Program-made: the position numbers and the translations under genes | Assembly: GCA_002261195.1 (NCBI GenBank) | Contig: MVBO01000022.1 | Span: 99,118 to 163,117, forward strand | Direction: 5' to 3' | From: Bifiguratus adelaidae | Taxonomy: Eukaryota; Mucoromycota; Endogonomycetes; Endogonales | DNA length: 64,000 bases | Notes under the pieces: model-generated | Databases searched by the model: none | What the model saw: only the letters and a program-made list of their open reading frames with translations | What the model was told of the DNA's origin: nothing | In this document: piece by piece, positions 11,507 through 22,978 of the stretch | Layout: each line of letters opens with the position of its first letter | Position numbering within the stretch: position 1 is the stretch's first letter

Positions 11507-12376
11507 GACTGGCTACTGCTTCTACACATGATCTGCCCACAAAAAACCTCGTTGAGTTCGGTTGCCTTTTAAAGTATTGCCGAAGCTATTGTTGTTTGAA
11601 TGCGCTGGTAAGAAAATGACTTTGAGATGGCATGGCGGCTAGAAACGTGCAGAGATGGCATCATTATGATCCTCTCCTGCTATTATGCGACGACGGTCAA
11701 GGAGACATCGATACAGGTACGCGAGACGATCAGCCTATCTCAACATTGAACACACCGGCAAAAAGCTTCGCGCTCCTTTTCGCGCGCATGGAACCAGACA
11801 TAAATCATGGCGAAACAATTGCTAAGATCATTCAAGCTGATATAGTAATAGGAATGCGAACTAGATGCCCGAACGAAAACAAGACCTACGCTGTAAGCAG
11901 GTCGCTTGTTTGTTCGAAATCCATTCGTTGACCTCTGATCTGATACCCAGCAAGTGTGTTCCGGTGTGATCAGTTGACACGATATCGGAGACTTGATAAG
12001 CCATGATGATCAGACCACCGAGTCGTGCATAACCGACGCACGCGCCGAGCCAGGATACCAAATCTGGAATTTCATTCGACAATCGTGAAACAATGGTGTC
12101 TCGTCCTTGCGAGATTAGATGCCTGGGTAAAGTCGTTCACGGCGAATATCTGGAGTTGCCACGTACCGCCGCCTGCAAAGATCTACAATGTCTTCCAACT
12201 ACACGTCCGCACATATAGCTAGGACGACGCACAGACCTAGACAGGTTACGCTATCCGCCGTTTGCAAGAGGATCTGCATTGTTGATGGCAAGGCCAAAGC
12301 TACTATGTCGCTTCCAAGACCTCATTACGGGAAACAATTTCCGCAGACTCGCAAAGTGATATAGTTAGTATCTAGC

Positions 12377-12664
12377 GTGTACAAGTGGAGTAATGATATG
12401 TCGCGAAGCGTCTTCACATGCCTTACAGGAGTCAATGTGATCTACTATATTATCAGCATTGTCCAAACGTTTCTCATGGACCTCCATACCGAACTTTGGT
12501 GGCAGGTACTTCCAGTCTTGTCAATTTTAGGTGCTGTATTATCAATACCACTTCTGGAGGCCCTTGGAATTACCTGGGATGGGGGAAACCATAAGCCGAC
12601 ACGTGGGTGTATGGGGAAGGTACGGACAATCGATGCCACAGTCAGAGTAGGGGGAGTTACCTGA
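12377..12664 (+). pseudogene. Membrane-protein fragment, possibly a sugar porter relic
   Basis: An isolated frame reads CLTGVNVIYYIISIVQTF and then VLSILGAVLSIPLLEALG. The first part recalls the GINxIxYY segment in helix 7 of sugar porters, and an intact member of that family lies 3 kb downstream. No other porter motif (RGR, PETKG) is found around it. It could be a decayed duplicate or an unrelated membrane exon; the porter link is weak. Confidence 0.25.
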
Positions 12665-12849
12665 GGGTGTAGGTAGTTGAGCACTCTGCTAATGAAATCG
12701 ATCACAAGATAGCGAGAGCTACAAAAAATGAAAAACAACTCGCTGAAGGTAAGCTGCGGTTCGTGATGTAGATAGAATTGACCCTTTCCAGGTGCAAAGT
12801 CCGTAGATGACGCGGAACCAGAGCCTCTTTGGGGAACAACCAAAAGTAA

Positions 12850-14220
12850 GCCCTGAACACAGAGGATACTCCGGCGATACACTTACGCCGACCCTGCACA
12901 GCTGTCGTTCAACTCGCCTGGCTAGGAGTTATTTTGACGCAGATACTTTGCCTCCCTACTGTCACGCTCTATTTCTACTTGATTGCGGTTCCTGCATACT
13001 CAACCGGGAGGTGGGAGGTCACACTCCAGTACCCAAAAACGCTCCGCCCGCCAGCTTTCGCCATTGCACAAGGTTCGAACGATGCAGCCCATGCGCAGCT
13101 CAGCGCCAATGGACCAAACCATTGCCTTTATCCCACCTACAACGGAAGTTGTTGCGATCCTTCTTTCCCGACCCCTCTCAAGTCACGGATCTATGGATCC
13201 TTGCAATACTTTGTTTTCAATCCTAACGACATGCCCAACGGCATACCGTTCTCAAACAGCTTTGGAAAGGTTATGTTGGGTACCCGGTTAGAGCGCAAGA
13301 TATCAAACTAATGTGTGGGCATTTAATATCAGTCAATTCTCAAGACATTCGTGCCAGTTATAGTACTCCGGCGATACAGGATCCCTATCTGTATTACGCA
13401 ATTTTTGATCCTGAGATGGATTTCCTCGATGCCATTGAACGCCAATACGTTGCCCTTACCGAAATCTCCACCTTGGGTGCAAACACGCTTACCATCACCG
13501 AATATCAAGTACACGACAACTTCGGACTTGCACAGAAGAATACTCCAAATGGTTATGCAGGGAAATGCGGCAGGACCGATTACTAAGTGTACACAAGTCA
13601 AGTATCTTCCTCTGGCGTTTTGGATTCCAGTCTTTGTGACGTTGGTGTTAATGGTTCAAGCAACTGTATGTCACAGATTGTCATTCGCTTCTGGACGTTT
13701 TGGGTCGAAACATCTACCAGTATTCCAAGCATAGATTGGGTTGTTATCCTCGTTGAGCAAGGCGCTATTGTTGGTGGTGTCCAATTCGTATTTTGGTTCC
13801 TTTCTAACTTTTGCACTATTATACGAAGCAAAAGGGAATGCTGGAGCCAGGGACAGTGAAAGTAGCGGTGATAATAGCGACAAGAAGCATCAGGATAAGC
13901 AGACTGAGGGCGCTGTTGCCGACAATGTTATAACAGATGAATGCACTTTCGCCCCGACCAAGACAATAATAGCAAGCACGAGAACAATGGCGGCGCTATT
14001 TGCGGCGGCGCAATGGAAAAAGGCTTTGATTGTGGTAGCAGCAATGATCGCAGTGAGAACGAAGTCACTGACGGTCCTAGCGAAACAGGAAGCACCGAAT
14101 TCCTCGGTCCAAATGATATCACTAGCGCTCAACAGAACCAACACGATAGCAGACCAGGTGAGCGCGAATGGAAACCTTATGGAAGAAAGTGAGAATGTCA
14201 CCCGTCGTGCTCTCTGAGAA
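12850..14220 (+). pseudogene. Unidentified membrane protein, apparently broken or mis-framed
   Basis: Coding-like text runs across several frames. One frame (about 12848-13311) begins with a membrane helix (AWLGVILTQILCLPTVTLYF), then AQGSNDAAHAQLSANGPNHC, YPTYNGSCCDPSFPTPLKS and IYGSLQYFVFNPNDMPNGIP. The next frame (13311-13586) gives YLYYAIFDPEMDFLDAIERQ and TLTITEYQVHDNFGLAQKN. A third (from 13587) has SLCDVGVNGSSNC and a second membrane helix, VVILVEQGAIVGGVQFVFWF, followed by a polar Asn/Ser/Gly-rich tail in another frame (13941-14192). The layout suggests a two-pass protein with an extracytoplasmic cysteine-rich domain. The frames join at about 13311 and 13590 without a good intron, so it is either a decaying gene or carries sequence errors. 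Family unknown to me. Confidence 0.4.
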
Positions 14221-14528
14221 GTAGCTGGGAAATGTAGAAACGAATACCATGACTTGTCACTCTCCGGAGCCTGTATTGCTGACATACAATTTCCTGGTAC
14301 ATTTCGAAGACTCTTCGAGTTTATTCTGATGTATTCTGGGATACAGTGGACGGGCTGCTTGGTAGTATGACAAGCCTGTCGGCTCGATTTACATCAGGTA
14401 TATCAATATATTTCCTCGAGCAGCCAATCTCTCCAACAAAGTATTTGAGTGTTAAATTGGATATTTGAAGCTTGTTTACGAGATTTAGACTGCCCTAGTC
14501 AAGGCAAAGCATCTCTCTGATGGGTCAA

Positions 14529-14980
14529 CTAGCTGCGCGAGCTCGAGCAGCAGGTAATAAAGCTGATCAACGGCCCCGACAGCCCAGATTTGTCATGTTT
14601 TCTTGAACGGCAAACGGCGCTATTGTTCTTACCCGAAGACGTCGCAGGGTCGGAGATTTCGTCCGCTTTACTTCGCCAAAGATGTCCGTACGATCGGAAC
14701 CTTTTGCTCGCACAAATCAACTTCCGCAGCAAACTTGGAAATCAAGCGACCAAGGATGCCTTCTCAACCACTGATCCTCAGAAATGTATTATCCTACCGA
14801 TCAAAGGAATATGATACAAGAAAATCGTGGGTCGCCGGGAACGTACGATCGAAGCTACAGGAGCTGAACTACCAGGTTGCTAATTCACAAGAGAGAGAGC
14901 ATGAACGTCAGAAAAGTAAGAACGAGCTGGAAACCCGCGATAAGAAATCGAAGAAATTGAAACGATGTGCGAAGGTGTAA
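14529..14980 (+). other. Weak coding-like patch with a charged coil
   Basis: The frame 14603-14980 ends in a highly charged segment (VRSKLQELNYQVANSQERE, then KSKNELETRDKKSKKLKR) that could be a coiled coil. The overlapping frame 14590-14814 also looks partly coding (LLFLPEDVAGSEISSALL). No start, intron or homologue could be defined. It may be a remnant. Confidence 0.2.
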
Positions 14981-15409
14981 CCATATCGCAAACTGGAGGT
15001 CGTCTCTTCGAATACCCGCTTCTTCAACAGCTTTCACAGGCTCAGTCCCGTCCGAGCTACAAAGCGAACTGGAGACTGCAATAGCCCTCTAAGTCAGAAG
15101 GTGTTCATGAGTGCAAAGTTTGGTGTATATTCTGTTTGTGCGTTATGAGGCATCTTCAGCAACATCACCGCAATACTGGCAAAAGACTTGCATTCGAGTG
15201 GACCTGCTATTGCCAGTATCAAATTACTGTGCCGTTCCCCTCACCACGTGCAGTAGCGTGCACCCGCATATTAAGTCCGTCGCAATACCCAAATGGGACG
15301 TCTAGGTCAATATAGGCAATTGACCTAATAAGGCAAGTCTCTGCGCGGATCTCTCGATACCACAAGGTATAAGAAGCCGCACTACTCTTCCAATAGATAA
15401 GCTTTCTTC

Positions 15410-17473
15410 ATGGCTGACATTTACCGACCTGCTATTCTTGCCGCTGTAGGAGGGGTAAGTGGATTTTAACTTCAAACATACGGAATTTTACGCTCATGTA
15501 CCTGTTCCTAGTTCATATCTGGATATGATACGGGTTTGTTTCCGATCTGGCCAGTTGCGACCTGTGTTGATACAAGTTTGTTATAGGTGCTATATCCGGT
15601 ATCATATCCATGACCCAATTCACCAATGACTTTCCAGCACTGTCTTCGAGTAACTCCAATATTCAGGGCCTCTACGTCGCCACCATCTTGATCGCGGCAT
15701 TGTTTGGCAGTCTCTTTACGGCTTATTTAGCAGGTAAATGTTGATAAGGCGATCGAGCTTGGCTTAAATCATTAATAGACAAAATCGGCCGTCGTTGGTC
15801 CATCATGGTGGGATCATTTACGTATGGACTCGGCATCATCATCGAGATCATTGGAGCAAATGTTGCATGTCTCTTTGTAGGTCGGATTATTGCTGGTGGG
15901 TTTACCTCGATTGTTCCGGGTTCAAGTTTACATTTAATCTATGTACATAGGTTTTGGTAATGGCATCGTAACAAATACAGTCCCACTGTATCAGTAAGTG
16001 TAACGACCTCAAATAGGATCCAGTCACTAATGAGACCTTCGCCTTTCCAGCTCTGAAATCGCTCCGGCAGGTAGGTCAATGAGCCAAGTAAAGGCATCTT
16101 ACCATTTTTAACACCCGCATTCAAAGCTATCCGCGGTCGACTTATTGCACTATTCCAACTCATGATCACCTTTGGCATTGTTGTGGCGTATTGTAAGTTT
16201 ATCTCTTGGGAGCACTGCCATAACCGCCCACTAACTCATCCCAGTCATTGATCTCGGATGCTCATATATCAACTCGAGTGCCGCGTGGCGCGTCCCATTT
16301 GCCGTCCAATGCTTCTTTGCGTTCGTCCTCGGTGCATCCATGTACTGGCTCCCCTTTTCACCTCGATGGCTCATGGATAACGGAAGGGACGACGAAGCAT
16401 TGACGGTGTTGGCGAACCTAAGAGCGGGTGGCAATCGAGAGGATGAGAAGGTTGTGGCTGAATGGACCGAAATCAGGAACGAGATTGCTCTTGAGCATGC
16501 GCTTGAGCTAAGAAGGTAAGGCAGAAGGCGTGAGTTAAAGGGAGCCCAATGTTGATCGTCATGATCCTAGTTATGCTGAGCTTTTCCGTGGAACGACTCG
16601 CAAGCGTACTGCCATTGGACTCTTTATCCAATCCGCTCAACAATTCACGGGCATTCAAGGAGTCTTATTCTATGCGCCTTCAATCTTCAACAGTGCAGGA
16701 TTACAAGGTGTCACCCTGGGTCTTGTTGCCACGGGTGTTACTGGTATCTGCAACTTTGTGGGCACGTTGCCGGCCTTGGTAAGGTTTTAATCCGTCCATG
16801 ATCGCGAGCGAAATGACTGAAAGGCCCTGCTAGATCTGGTTGGATAGTTGGGGACGTAAGCCTACGCTTATATCTGGAGGCTTTCTGCAAGCGATTTCCA
16901 TGTTTATCATCGGTGCCATGTTTGCCACTCAAAGTGAAATCATCACTGCGGCTGATGGAAGCACTTCTGTCGTGCTCAAGAACACGGCGGCAACCGGAGT
17001 TACCATTGCGTTTATCTTCATCTTTACGTTTGCATTCGCCTATAGCTGGTAAGTCTACCAACCTATGAACACACCAAACCTCACATAACCGGACTAGGGG
17101 TGCGTGTGGATTCGTCGTGCCAGCTGAAGTCTTTTCGCTTCGTATTCGTGCAAAAGCAACATCGCTCACTACGGGCGCCAATTGGCTCTTTGGCATCGTA
17201 GTCACGTACATCACCCCGGTATTTATTGCCGCTACCCCGTCGGGCTTGTACTTCTTTTTCGGTGCCTGTTGTTTCGTCATGTCCATTGGATGTTTCTTCA
17301 TCCCAGAGACAAAGGGCAGGAGCTTGGAGCAAATGGAAGAAGTCTTTGGGGAAGATTCGTCAAGAGAACGTGAGATCGCGGCACAGCTAGGCATTGACAA
17401 AGAGAAATTTGATCAACTGGCCATGGACGAGCGAAGTCGAGAAAAGGCAGCCATGGCTCAGACAGCCACATAG
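15410..17473 (+). CDS. MFS sugar porter (hexose-type transporter)
   Basis: Twelve-helix major facilitator of the sugar porter family, expected in the plasma membrane and likely proton-coupled (family knowledge). Start ATG at 15410, MADIYRPAILAAVGG. Family signatures in order: FISGYDTGAISGIISM in helix 1, ADKIGRRWSIMVGSF between helices 2 and 3, PLYHSEIAPAAIRGRLIALF after helix 4, SPRWLMDNGRDDEAL in the central loop, FTGIQGVLFYAPSIFNSAG in helix 7, WLDSWGRKPTLISGG between helices 8 and 9, VPAEVFSLRIRAKATSLT after helix 10, and FFIPETKGRSLEQMEEVFG at the end of helix 12. About ten introns, most near 50 nt. The C-terminal tail is short and charged. Substrate cannot be read from the sequence. It sits beside the gene-poor stretch that may hold a relic of the same family. 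Confidence 0.93.
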
Positions 17474-17509
17474 ATGTGTAGGTCTATGTACTATGAATGG
17501 TGTAAATCT

Positions 17510-17533
17510 AGGACGTCTACGGGACGTCTACGA
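17510..17533 (+). repeat. Short tandem direct repeat after the sugar porter
   Basis: The 11-base unit GGACGTCTACG occurs twice in a row in the space between the porter stop (17473) and the convergent hydrolase stop (17557). Each unit contains the palindrome GACGTC. It probably lies in the 3' UTR; no function is evident. Confidence 0.6.
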
Positions 17534-17556
17534 GTGACAATCTACTGTAATACAAT

Positions 17557-18882
17557 CTAGTTGGTCTTGGTATCAAACATGGCGTGGACAAACTCGGCTA
17601 GGGGAGCCATACACCACCGCCTAGGACTGAGAAAGCCTTGAAACCATCCGATATGTCCACCATGATCGGTTGCGACAAAGCAGACATTGGGGTTGACCTT
17701 CGCCTCATCCAGCGGCCAGCATTCGGCCGGTGATATGGGATCATCGCACGCGTTAAGACACAACAGTGGCACGCGAACATGCTTGAGGAAGCGTGAAGAG
17801 GATGCGTCGCGATAGTAATCGTTGACCGTATCGTATCCGAAGGCAATTCGCGTACATCGATCATCGAACTCTCGAATCGTCTTGCTTCCCTGGATATAAT
17901 CAAAGTTCAAGTTCTTGTTTTGTTCAAGGACTTTAGCATGCTTGTTGTATGTTCGTACAAGATTGCCCGCCATAGTGCGAGAATAAATGTTGCGACGGAA
18001 CCATGTTCGATCGATCCACAGAGAGGAGCTGCCAAATTATTGTTGAGCCATGGTCGTCTAGAAATCCATAAACATACCTACCTGACAAAGTCCCATGGAT
18101 TGGAAATAGAAATGCCGGCGATCAAAGGCGTGTTTTCCTCTTCCTCACCAAGATACTGGCGCATAATTAACCAAGAGCTATCAAGTAATTATCCTGCTTA
18201 CCTTGACCAACACATTGGATCCCAACGAAAAGCCCACGCCCATGAGAGGTGAATCCGGAAACCGCTCAGCAATCGTCTTGACGGCAAATCGTACATCCTC
18301 AGTCCAAGCTCCGCAATACAATTGAGGGCTTGTCAAAATTGACTCAGCACAGCCTCTAAAATTGACCACGACTGCCTTGTAACAATAGGGAGGTCGAGTC
18401 ACGATATCGAGCAAATTCCGGACATAGGATTCATGCGATCCTCCCGTCAATCCATGAAGCACCACTAAAATGGGTCGCTTTGAATCCTTGTTTTGTAATT
18501 CATCTGTATCCAGCTGTGGAGTCCAATCCAGGAGTATCTGACCGCCGTCCACGGTGGGCAAATATTCGCGTGTATACTGAACCTGGTCCAGGCGACGACT
18601 TCCCTTGAAGAAAGCCGCGTAAAATGTCTGTAAGTGACCATTGAATAAATATGGCGTTGGATGATAGGCTGCTTTGGGACCAGCGAGACTAGGACAGGCT
18701 TCTTTGATATACTCGACGAGGTCCTTCTTGATCCTGGCGTTGGGTCCTTCTTTCACAGCGAGTACAACAGGCTGGACATGATGATAGAACTGAATGCCTG
18801 ATTTCGGCATGGCGAAGCAAGAGAACAATACAAAAGCTCCCAAGACAGCAGTGATTGAGTATACGTCGAGATCCTGCGCCAT
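17557..18882 (-). CDS. Alpha/beta hydrolase of the ABHD1/3 and yeast Eht1/YMR210W family
   Basis: Start ATG at 18882. An N-terminal hydrophobic helix (YSITAVLGAFVLFSCFAMP) anchors it in a membrane, as in ABHD1/ABHD3. Typical family segments follow: YHPTPYLFNGHLQTFYAAFF, ILLDWTPQLD, ILVVLHGLTGGSHESYVR with the oxyanion-site HGLTGG, then VVVNFRGCAES. The nucleophile elbow is GVGFSLGSNVLVK (Ser in GFSLG). The acid is in LNACDDPISP and the catalytic His in TDHGGHIGWFQG. Family members are medium-chain ester synthases/hydrolases or phospholipases; the exact substrate is not readable. Three or four short introns. It converges on the sugar porter and is tandem with the glucosidase II beta gene, whose stop is 66 bases upstream of its start. 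Confidence 0.9.
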
Positions 18883-18948
18883 GCAAGAGAGAAGAGGCTG
18901 CTTAGCTAAGCCAAGTGACGGAAGAGTTATTGTCTATAAAAGGAAATT

Positions 18949-20763
18949 CTACAATTCGTCCTTGATCGTGACTGTTTCTAACGGACAGACCGCGGGCGAG
19001 CGTAATCTATAGACATACTCGCATTTGGCTGGCTCTGACACTTCATAGAGTTCTGTCTTGGCCCCACACTCGAAGATGGCGCGCACACTGCGTTCAGGAC
19101 CATTCCAACATCTGGAACCGCGGTCGTATTTTTGTTCGGCATAGTAAGCGTCCTCTCCATTCTCTCCGCTTCCAACAAAGTCGGCGAATTGACTAGATAT
19201 CCCGATGAGAACGCTGTTCAGAGATAGAAGAGATGAGTGACACCTACCCAAGGTTGCTGGTTTGGCCGCTGGTTCGGCTTCGTTGCTCCGCCTTGTCCAT
19301 AATGCAAAGCTCATAGGTATACTCGCCTTCGTCCAGCTGAACGCATTGGCCTTTTAGACTCAGCCATTCATTGCTCTTTCCGTAATCACGGTCCAAATCA
19401 TGCTGGAGCTCGTTCATCCTTGTTTCGCTTTCGGTGAGCTTGGATTCCTTTTCGTCGAGTTTGCTATTGACTTGGCTCAATTCTTTCGGAGCATTCAACG
19501 GTTAAAGACTGCCATAGTCGAGACTTTCATGCGCTGCTTACCCTGCTCTACAGACTTGCCGGTATTGCGATGGAAGAAGTTCGATACCTTGCCCAGTATA
19601 CCGCCGCTTCCACTGGATGATTGCTCTACGGGGGGTACCTCAGCCTCCTTTTCTTCCATCGTCTCATCAGTTGTGTCAAGGACGACATCTTCCTCCGCCT
19701 TGGCGAGATCGGCCTCAATATTTTCAGTTATGGTACCCCAATCAGAGAGGAATTCGTCGTACCCAGAGATGGCCGCCTTCACTGCAAGATCGTGATAGTT
19801 CTGGTTGTGGTCCCGCTTAAGGTCATCCAGAATGGACAATAGTGTTTCTACGTGGCCTTGCAGGAGACTGACGTCGTCCTTGAGGACGGACAGTTTGTGC
19901 GCGGCAGAGAGTGAGGTGGTGGAGCAAGAGCATGATGAAGATTTGGTCGCGTCACCTTCCGAAACCTCTTGCAGCTTCTTTGTGTTCTCCAAGTGTTCTT
20001 TTTCCGTTCGCAACGTGGCCACGGCATCTTGCAATGCTTCCACCTCACGGGTCAGGGTCGCGAGCTCTACACGCTGCTCTTGTCGACGCTTGTTACCCAA
20101 ATCGATCAGCTTGTTCTTCGCGTCTCTTCCTATTTTCTGAAGTTTGGCAATCTCGGCCTGCTGTTTGCGCCATTGCTCTCCGACTTCAGCGCAAGTATTT
20201 TCGCATTGAATCAGCCCGGACATTTCATCGGAACCATCACAGCAATCTGAGAGTCATGGCATCAGAGAAGCGTCCTAAAAGGCAGTTATGCTGCAACTTA
20301 CCGCAGACGCCGTCATTGACGCGGGACGATCTAATCGTCCGCCCCATATGTCCTACATTCTCGCAATAAAACGACCCATTGGGGCAAGCCGATGTTCCTA
20401 TATTCCATTCAAGTACATGGTGAGCGACGAAAACAGCACAATGCATTCACAGCGGGAAGAGCCGTCTGCGTACCTGGCTCATCACTTCCATCAGGGCAGT
20501 CGCAGTAGTCGTCGTTAATAGTCGATATGGGCAACTTCTTGGAACCATCCAAGCAAATCCAGAAATTTGGACTATCTGCCAGCGGCTTATAGAGTGACAG
20601 TTCTATCAGCAGCAGCACGAAGGTGAGCTTGTCTTTGCGCGAACGTTGGCCGACATGGTCCTACACACTTACTTGAAGAAGGAACACCTCGAATCTGCCG
20701 CTCAGCACTCACATGCGCAACGCATACAAGTGTAATGACTGCTATGCCAGCCAGCGTCCTCAT
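18949..20763 (-). CDS. GTB1: Glucosidase II beta subunit (PRKCSH/Gtb1) with KDEL end
   Basis: Non-catalytic partner of ER glucosidase II: it holds the alpha subunit in the ER lumen and binds mannose on N-glycans during calnexin-cycle trimming. Start ATG at 20763 gives a signal peptide ([20 protein letters not shown]). Two LDL-receptor-like cysteine modules follow: [29 protein letters not shown] and [27 protein letters not shown] long coiled coil ([20 protein letters not shown] and on) and an acidic middle come next. The C-terminal MRH lectin domain reads [20 protein letters not shown] ... [17 protein letters not shown] ... [16 protein letters not shown]. The last four residues are KDEL, a canonical ER retrieval signal. 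A start at 20787 would add a charged head before the signal peptide and is less likely. It shares a 159-base divergent promoter with proteasome alpha3. Confidence 0.94.
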
Positions 20764-20922
20764 CCAACAGCGGTCGCTCTCTCCCATGCCTAGCCGTACT
20801 CACTCCACCTTTGATCTTCCACGATTCTATCCACGGAAATGAGAGTGACGTCACCAATTTAACGTCCGCGTAACACGCACCACGTAAGACTCTGCGGTTG
20901 ATCGTCTTGTTCTCCTTATACC
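20764..20922. promoter_or_regulatory. Divergent promoter of GTB1 and PRE9 with a CRE palindrome
   Basis: This 159-base interval separates the two start codons. It contains a perfect TGACGTCA (20846-20853), the CRE core bound by Atf/CREB bZIP proteins, near its middle. An Atf-type bZIP is encoded at 23779-25062. I saw no canonical Rpn4/PACE element (GGTGGCAAA). Confidence 0.6.
20846..20853. promoter_or_regulatory. CRE palindrome TGACGTCA
   Basis: Perfect 8-base palindrome, 83 bases from the GTB1 start and 70 from the PRE9 start. The consensus is known for Atf1/Pcr1, Sko1 and CREB-type factors; occupancy is inferred. Confidence 0.6.
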
Positions 20923-21878
20923 ATGGCACGAAGATATGACTCTAGAACGACCATCTTTTCACCAGAAGGTGAGTATTTGCCTATCATTATCTCAAGTGGG
21001 ACGCTGTCGGTCGAACGGCGATGCTTACGTGCTCCTGATTTCCAGGTCGTTTGTACCAGGTTGAATACGCCATGGAGGCTATATCGCTTGCAGGAATAGC
21101 CATTGGCATTCTGGCCAAGGATGGTGTGGTAATTGCTGCTGAGAAAAAGACGACATCGAAGCTGCTGGAACAGACTGCTAGTTCAGAAAAGATCTACACC
21201 CTGAGCGAGTACGTGTCGCATGTTAACATCCATGTGTACGTGCACTCACCTTGACATGTGTAGGAACATGATCTGTGGTGTCGCAGGAATGACTGCGGAT
21301 GCGAACATTCTCATCAACTGGTCTCGAACGTCAGCTCAGAGGTTTCTCTTCACATACAATGAGCCAATACCTTGCGAACAACTCGTGCAACGACTCTGTG
21401 ACTTGAAGCAAGGCTACACGCAGTATGGTGGTCTTCGACCTTTCGGTGTCAGCTTCATTTTTGCGGGATGGGACTCACAACATGGATTCCAGCTTTATCA
21501 TTCCGATCCATCTGGCAATTACGGAGGATGGAAAGCAACAAGCATTGGATCGAACAGCAGCAACGCTCAATCCATTCTAAAACAGGATTACAAGGAGGAC
21601 ATGGATTTGAATGAAGCGAAAGCTTTGGCGGTCAAAGTTCTAAGCAAGACTATGGACAGCACAACTCTAAGTTCACAGAAATGTAAGTGTATGCGTGCAC
21701 ATGATGATGCACTTGTCTGGAAATAATTGCTGACGTTCATCATTTTATAGTGGAATTCGCGACTGTAACGAGAAAGGATGACAAGGTTATTCATTCAATA
21801 TTCAAACCTGATGAAATCGATGCTCTCCTTCGAGAGCACAATGTTGGTGGACAGAAGGAAGAAGAGGACGCTCAGTAA
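20923..21878 (+). CDS. PRE9: 20S proteasome alpha3 subunit (PSMA4/Pre9)
   Basis: Structural alpha-ring subunit of the 20S core particle. It starts [20 protein letters not shown], then [20 protein letters not shown], the proteasome alpha signature; [21 protein letters not shown] is diagnostic for alpha3 (PSMA4, yeast Pre9). Further matches are [57 protein letters not shown], and [20 protein letters not shown]. It lacks a catalytic N-terminal Thr, as all alpha subunits do. It ends in a charged tail ([10 protein letters not shown]), about 250 residues, the usual length. Three introns, the first directly after SPEG. In yeast Pre9 is the only non-essential core subunit (established knowledge). Confidence 0.95.
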
Positions 21879-22107
21879 TGGGATGATCAATGTAGACATC
21901 TACGGACAACCCGTACCGGCTAAACAATGTGTATATTACTCTATCCAATCACTCTTTGACCATTGTCGTGCCTTCTTCAGGCAGAACAAATAGGCGTGCC
22001 CGGAAGTCTTCGGATGATTCGCAGTCACAGCGCTGCTGTTTTATACCTCTGCAAAGCACTTATTGTTCTGCTTTATATCTTTCGTTTGTGGACAGTTTCT
22101 ACACCTC

Positions 22108-22978
22108 ATGTCATCAAGGCTACTGTCAAAAGAGCAAGCAGCTGGCGAATCTCGCGCCTTTTGGGAAGGCGGACTACGAGGAGCAGTTGCTGGTGCCACC
22201 CTCGGTGCCATTACCACTGCCGTGGCAAATCAGCGATCAGCTATTTTCAAGAGTATGAGTAACCCATTCAAGGCTGTATTTATTGGTGCTGGTAAGTTTA
22301 CTATCGATTTCAAGGCTCTTTCGGCCACGGAAGACAACCTTGAAAATTGTTCTGCGCATTTTGGCTCAAGAAAATTTGTTAGCAACGGTTGCCGGCGGCC
22401 TGTTTGAAGGTGATCGTGCCAATCAAAAGTACGATAGGGAGAAGTTCGGCTATGCGGATGCGGTACTCGAGAACGTTGAGGAGGTTCAATATCGGTCTTG
22501 GAAGGAGGAATTGATGGGCAAGATCAACGAGAACCGATGGTCCATTATCGGTAAGCGAAGGATTGCTGGCGCGCTAAACATACTCTAATTTTGCGTCATT
22601 GTCTGCATTTTAGGGTTTTCCTGGGTTGGATCCATGATTGGGGCTTTGGCCTATACTTTCCGGGACAAGTACCTAACAACCCAGCAAAAGGTTGTTCAAG
22701 CCCGTATGTATGCTCAGGCAGCCACAATTGGTGTCCTCTTGGTGTCTGCGGGTATTGCCATTGCCAGCGGAGATGCGACCGGAGGACACAAGCATCAAGA
22801 CGATCCGGATTATCGCCTTCGCGCCGCTTTGGGCTTGCCAATGGAAGGCAAGATAGATCATATACCTCGGACACAAGGTGAACAGCACAAGCATTTAGAA
22901 CATCAGTCAAAGCATCCCCAGCATGACAAGGAGGCGTTCATTGCGTCCAATGCCAATGCAACGACGGACAAGGCGTAA
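22108..22978 (+). CDS. RCF2: HIG1-domain protein of the Rcf2 type (respiratory supercomplex factor)
   Basis: Inner-mitochondrial-membrane protein thought to aid cytochrome oxidase and supercomplex assembly. Start ATG at 22108 (MSSRLLSKEQAAGESRAFWE). An N-terminal glycine-rich helix pair (GGLRGAVAGATLGAITTAVA) leads to FKAVFIGA. A 79-nt intron then restores frame to ENLLATVAGGLFEGDRANQK. The C-terminal HIG1 domain reads FSWVGSMIGALAYTFRDKYL and QQKVVQARMYAQAATIGVLL, with the QAR..AQ pattern typical of HIG1 proteins. The N-terminal non-HIG1 region is the feature that separates Rcf2 from Rcf1. The His-rich tail after the membrane part (QHKHLEHQSKHPQH) is unusual. Overall layout and spacing match Rcf2; orthology is inferred. 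Confidence 0.8.

Larger units (their letters stand above)
11507..15409. other. Gene-poor stretch with broken or unresolved reading frames
   Basis: Nearly 4 kb between the coiled-coil gene and the sugar porter. No intact gene could be built. Three coding-like patches are listed separately (12377-12664, 12850-14220, 14529-14980). A fourth weak patch on the minus strand (11861-12082) reads VSWLGACVGYARLGGL and DHTGTHLLGIRSEVNEW, unassigned. The contrast with the tight packing elsewhere suggests an accessory or decaying segment. Confidence 0.45.

Noticed and set aside
11632-11931. Plus-strand frame of 99 codons upstream of the coiled-coil gene
   Set aside because: No domain, no homologue recalled, no splice partners; listed only as part of the gene-poor stretch.
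13068-13082. tRNA T-loop-like GGTTCGAAC
   Set aside because: No acceptor stem, anticodon arm or D arm around it; it lies inside protein-like text.
16738-17400. Minus-strand frame of 220 codons opposite the sugar porter
   Set aside because: Antisense to the conserved porter helices; composition follows from the opposite strand.
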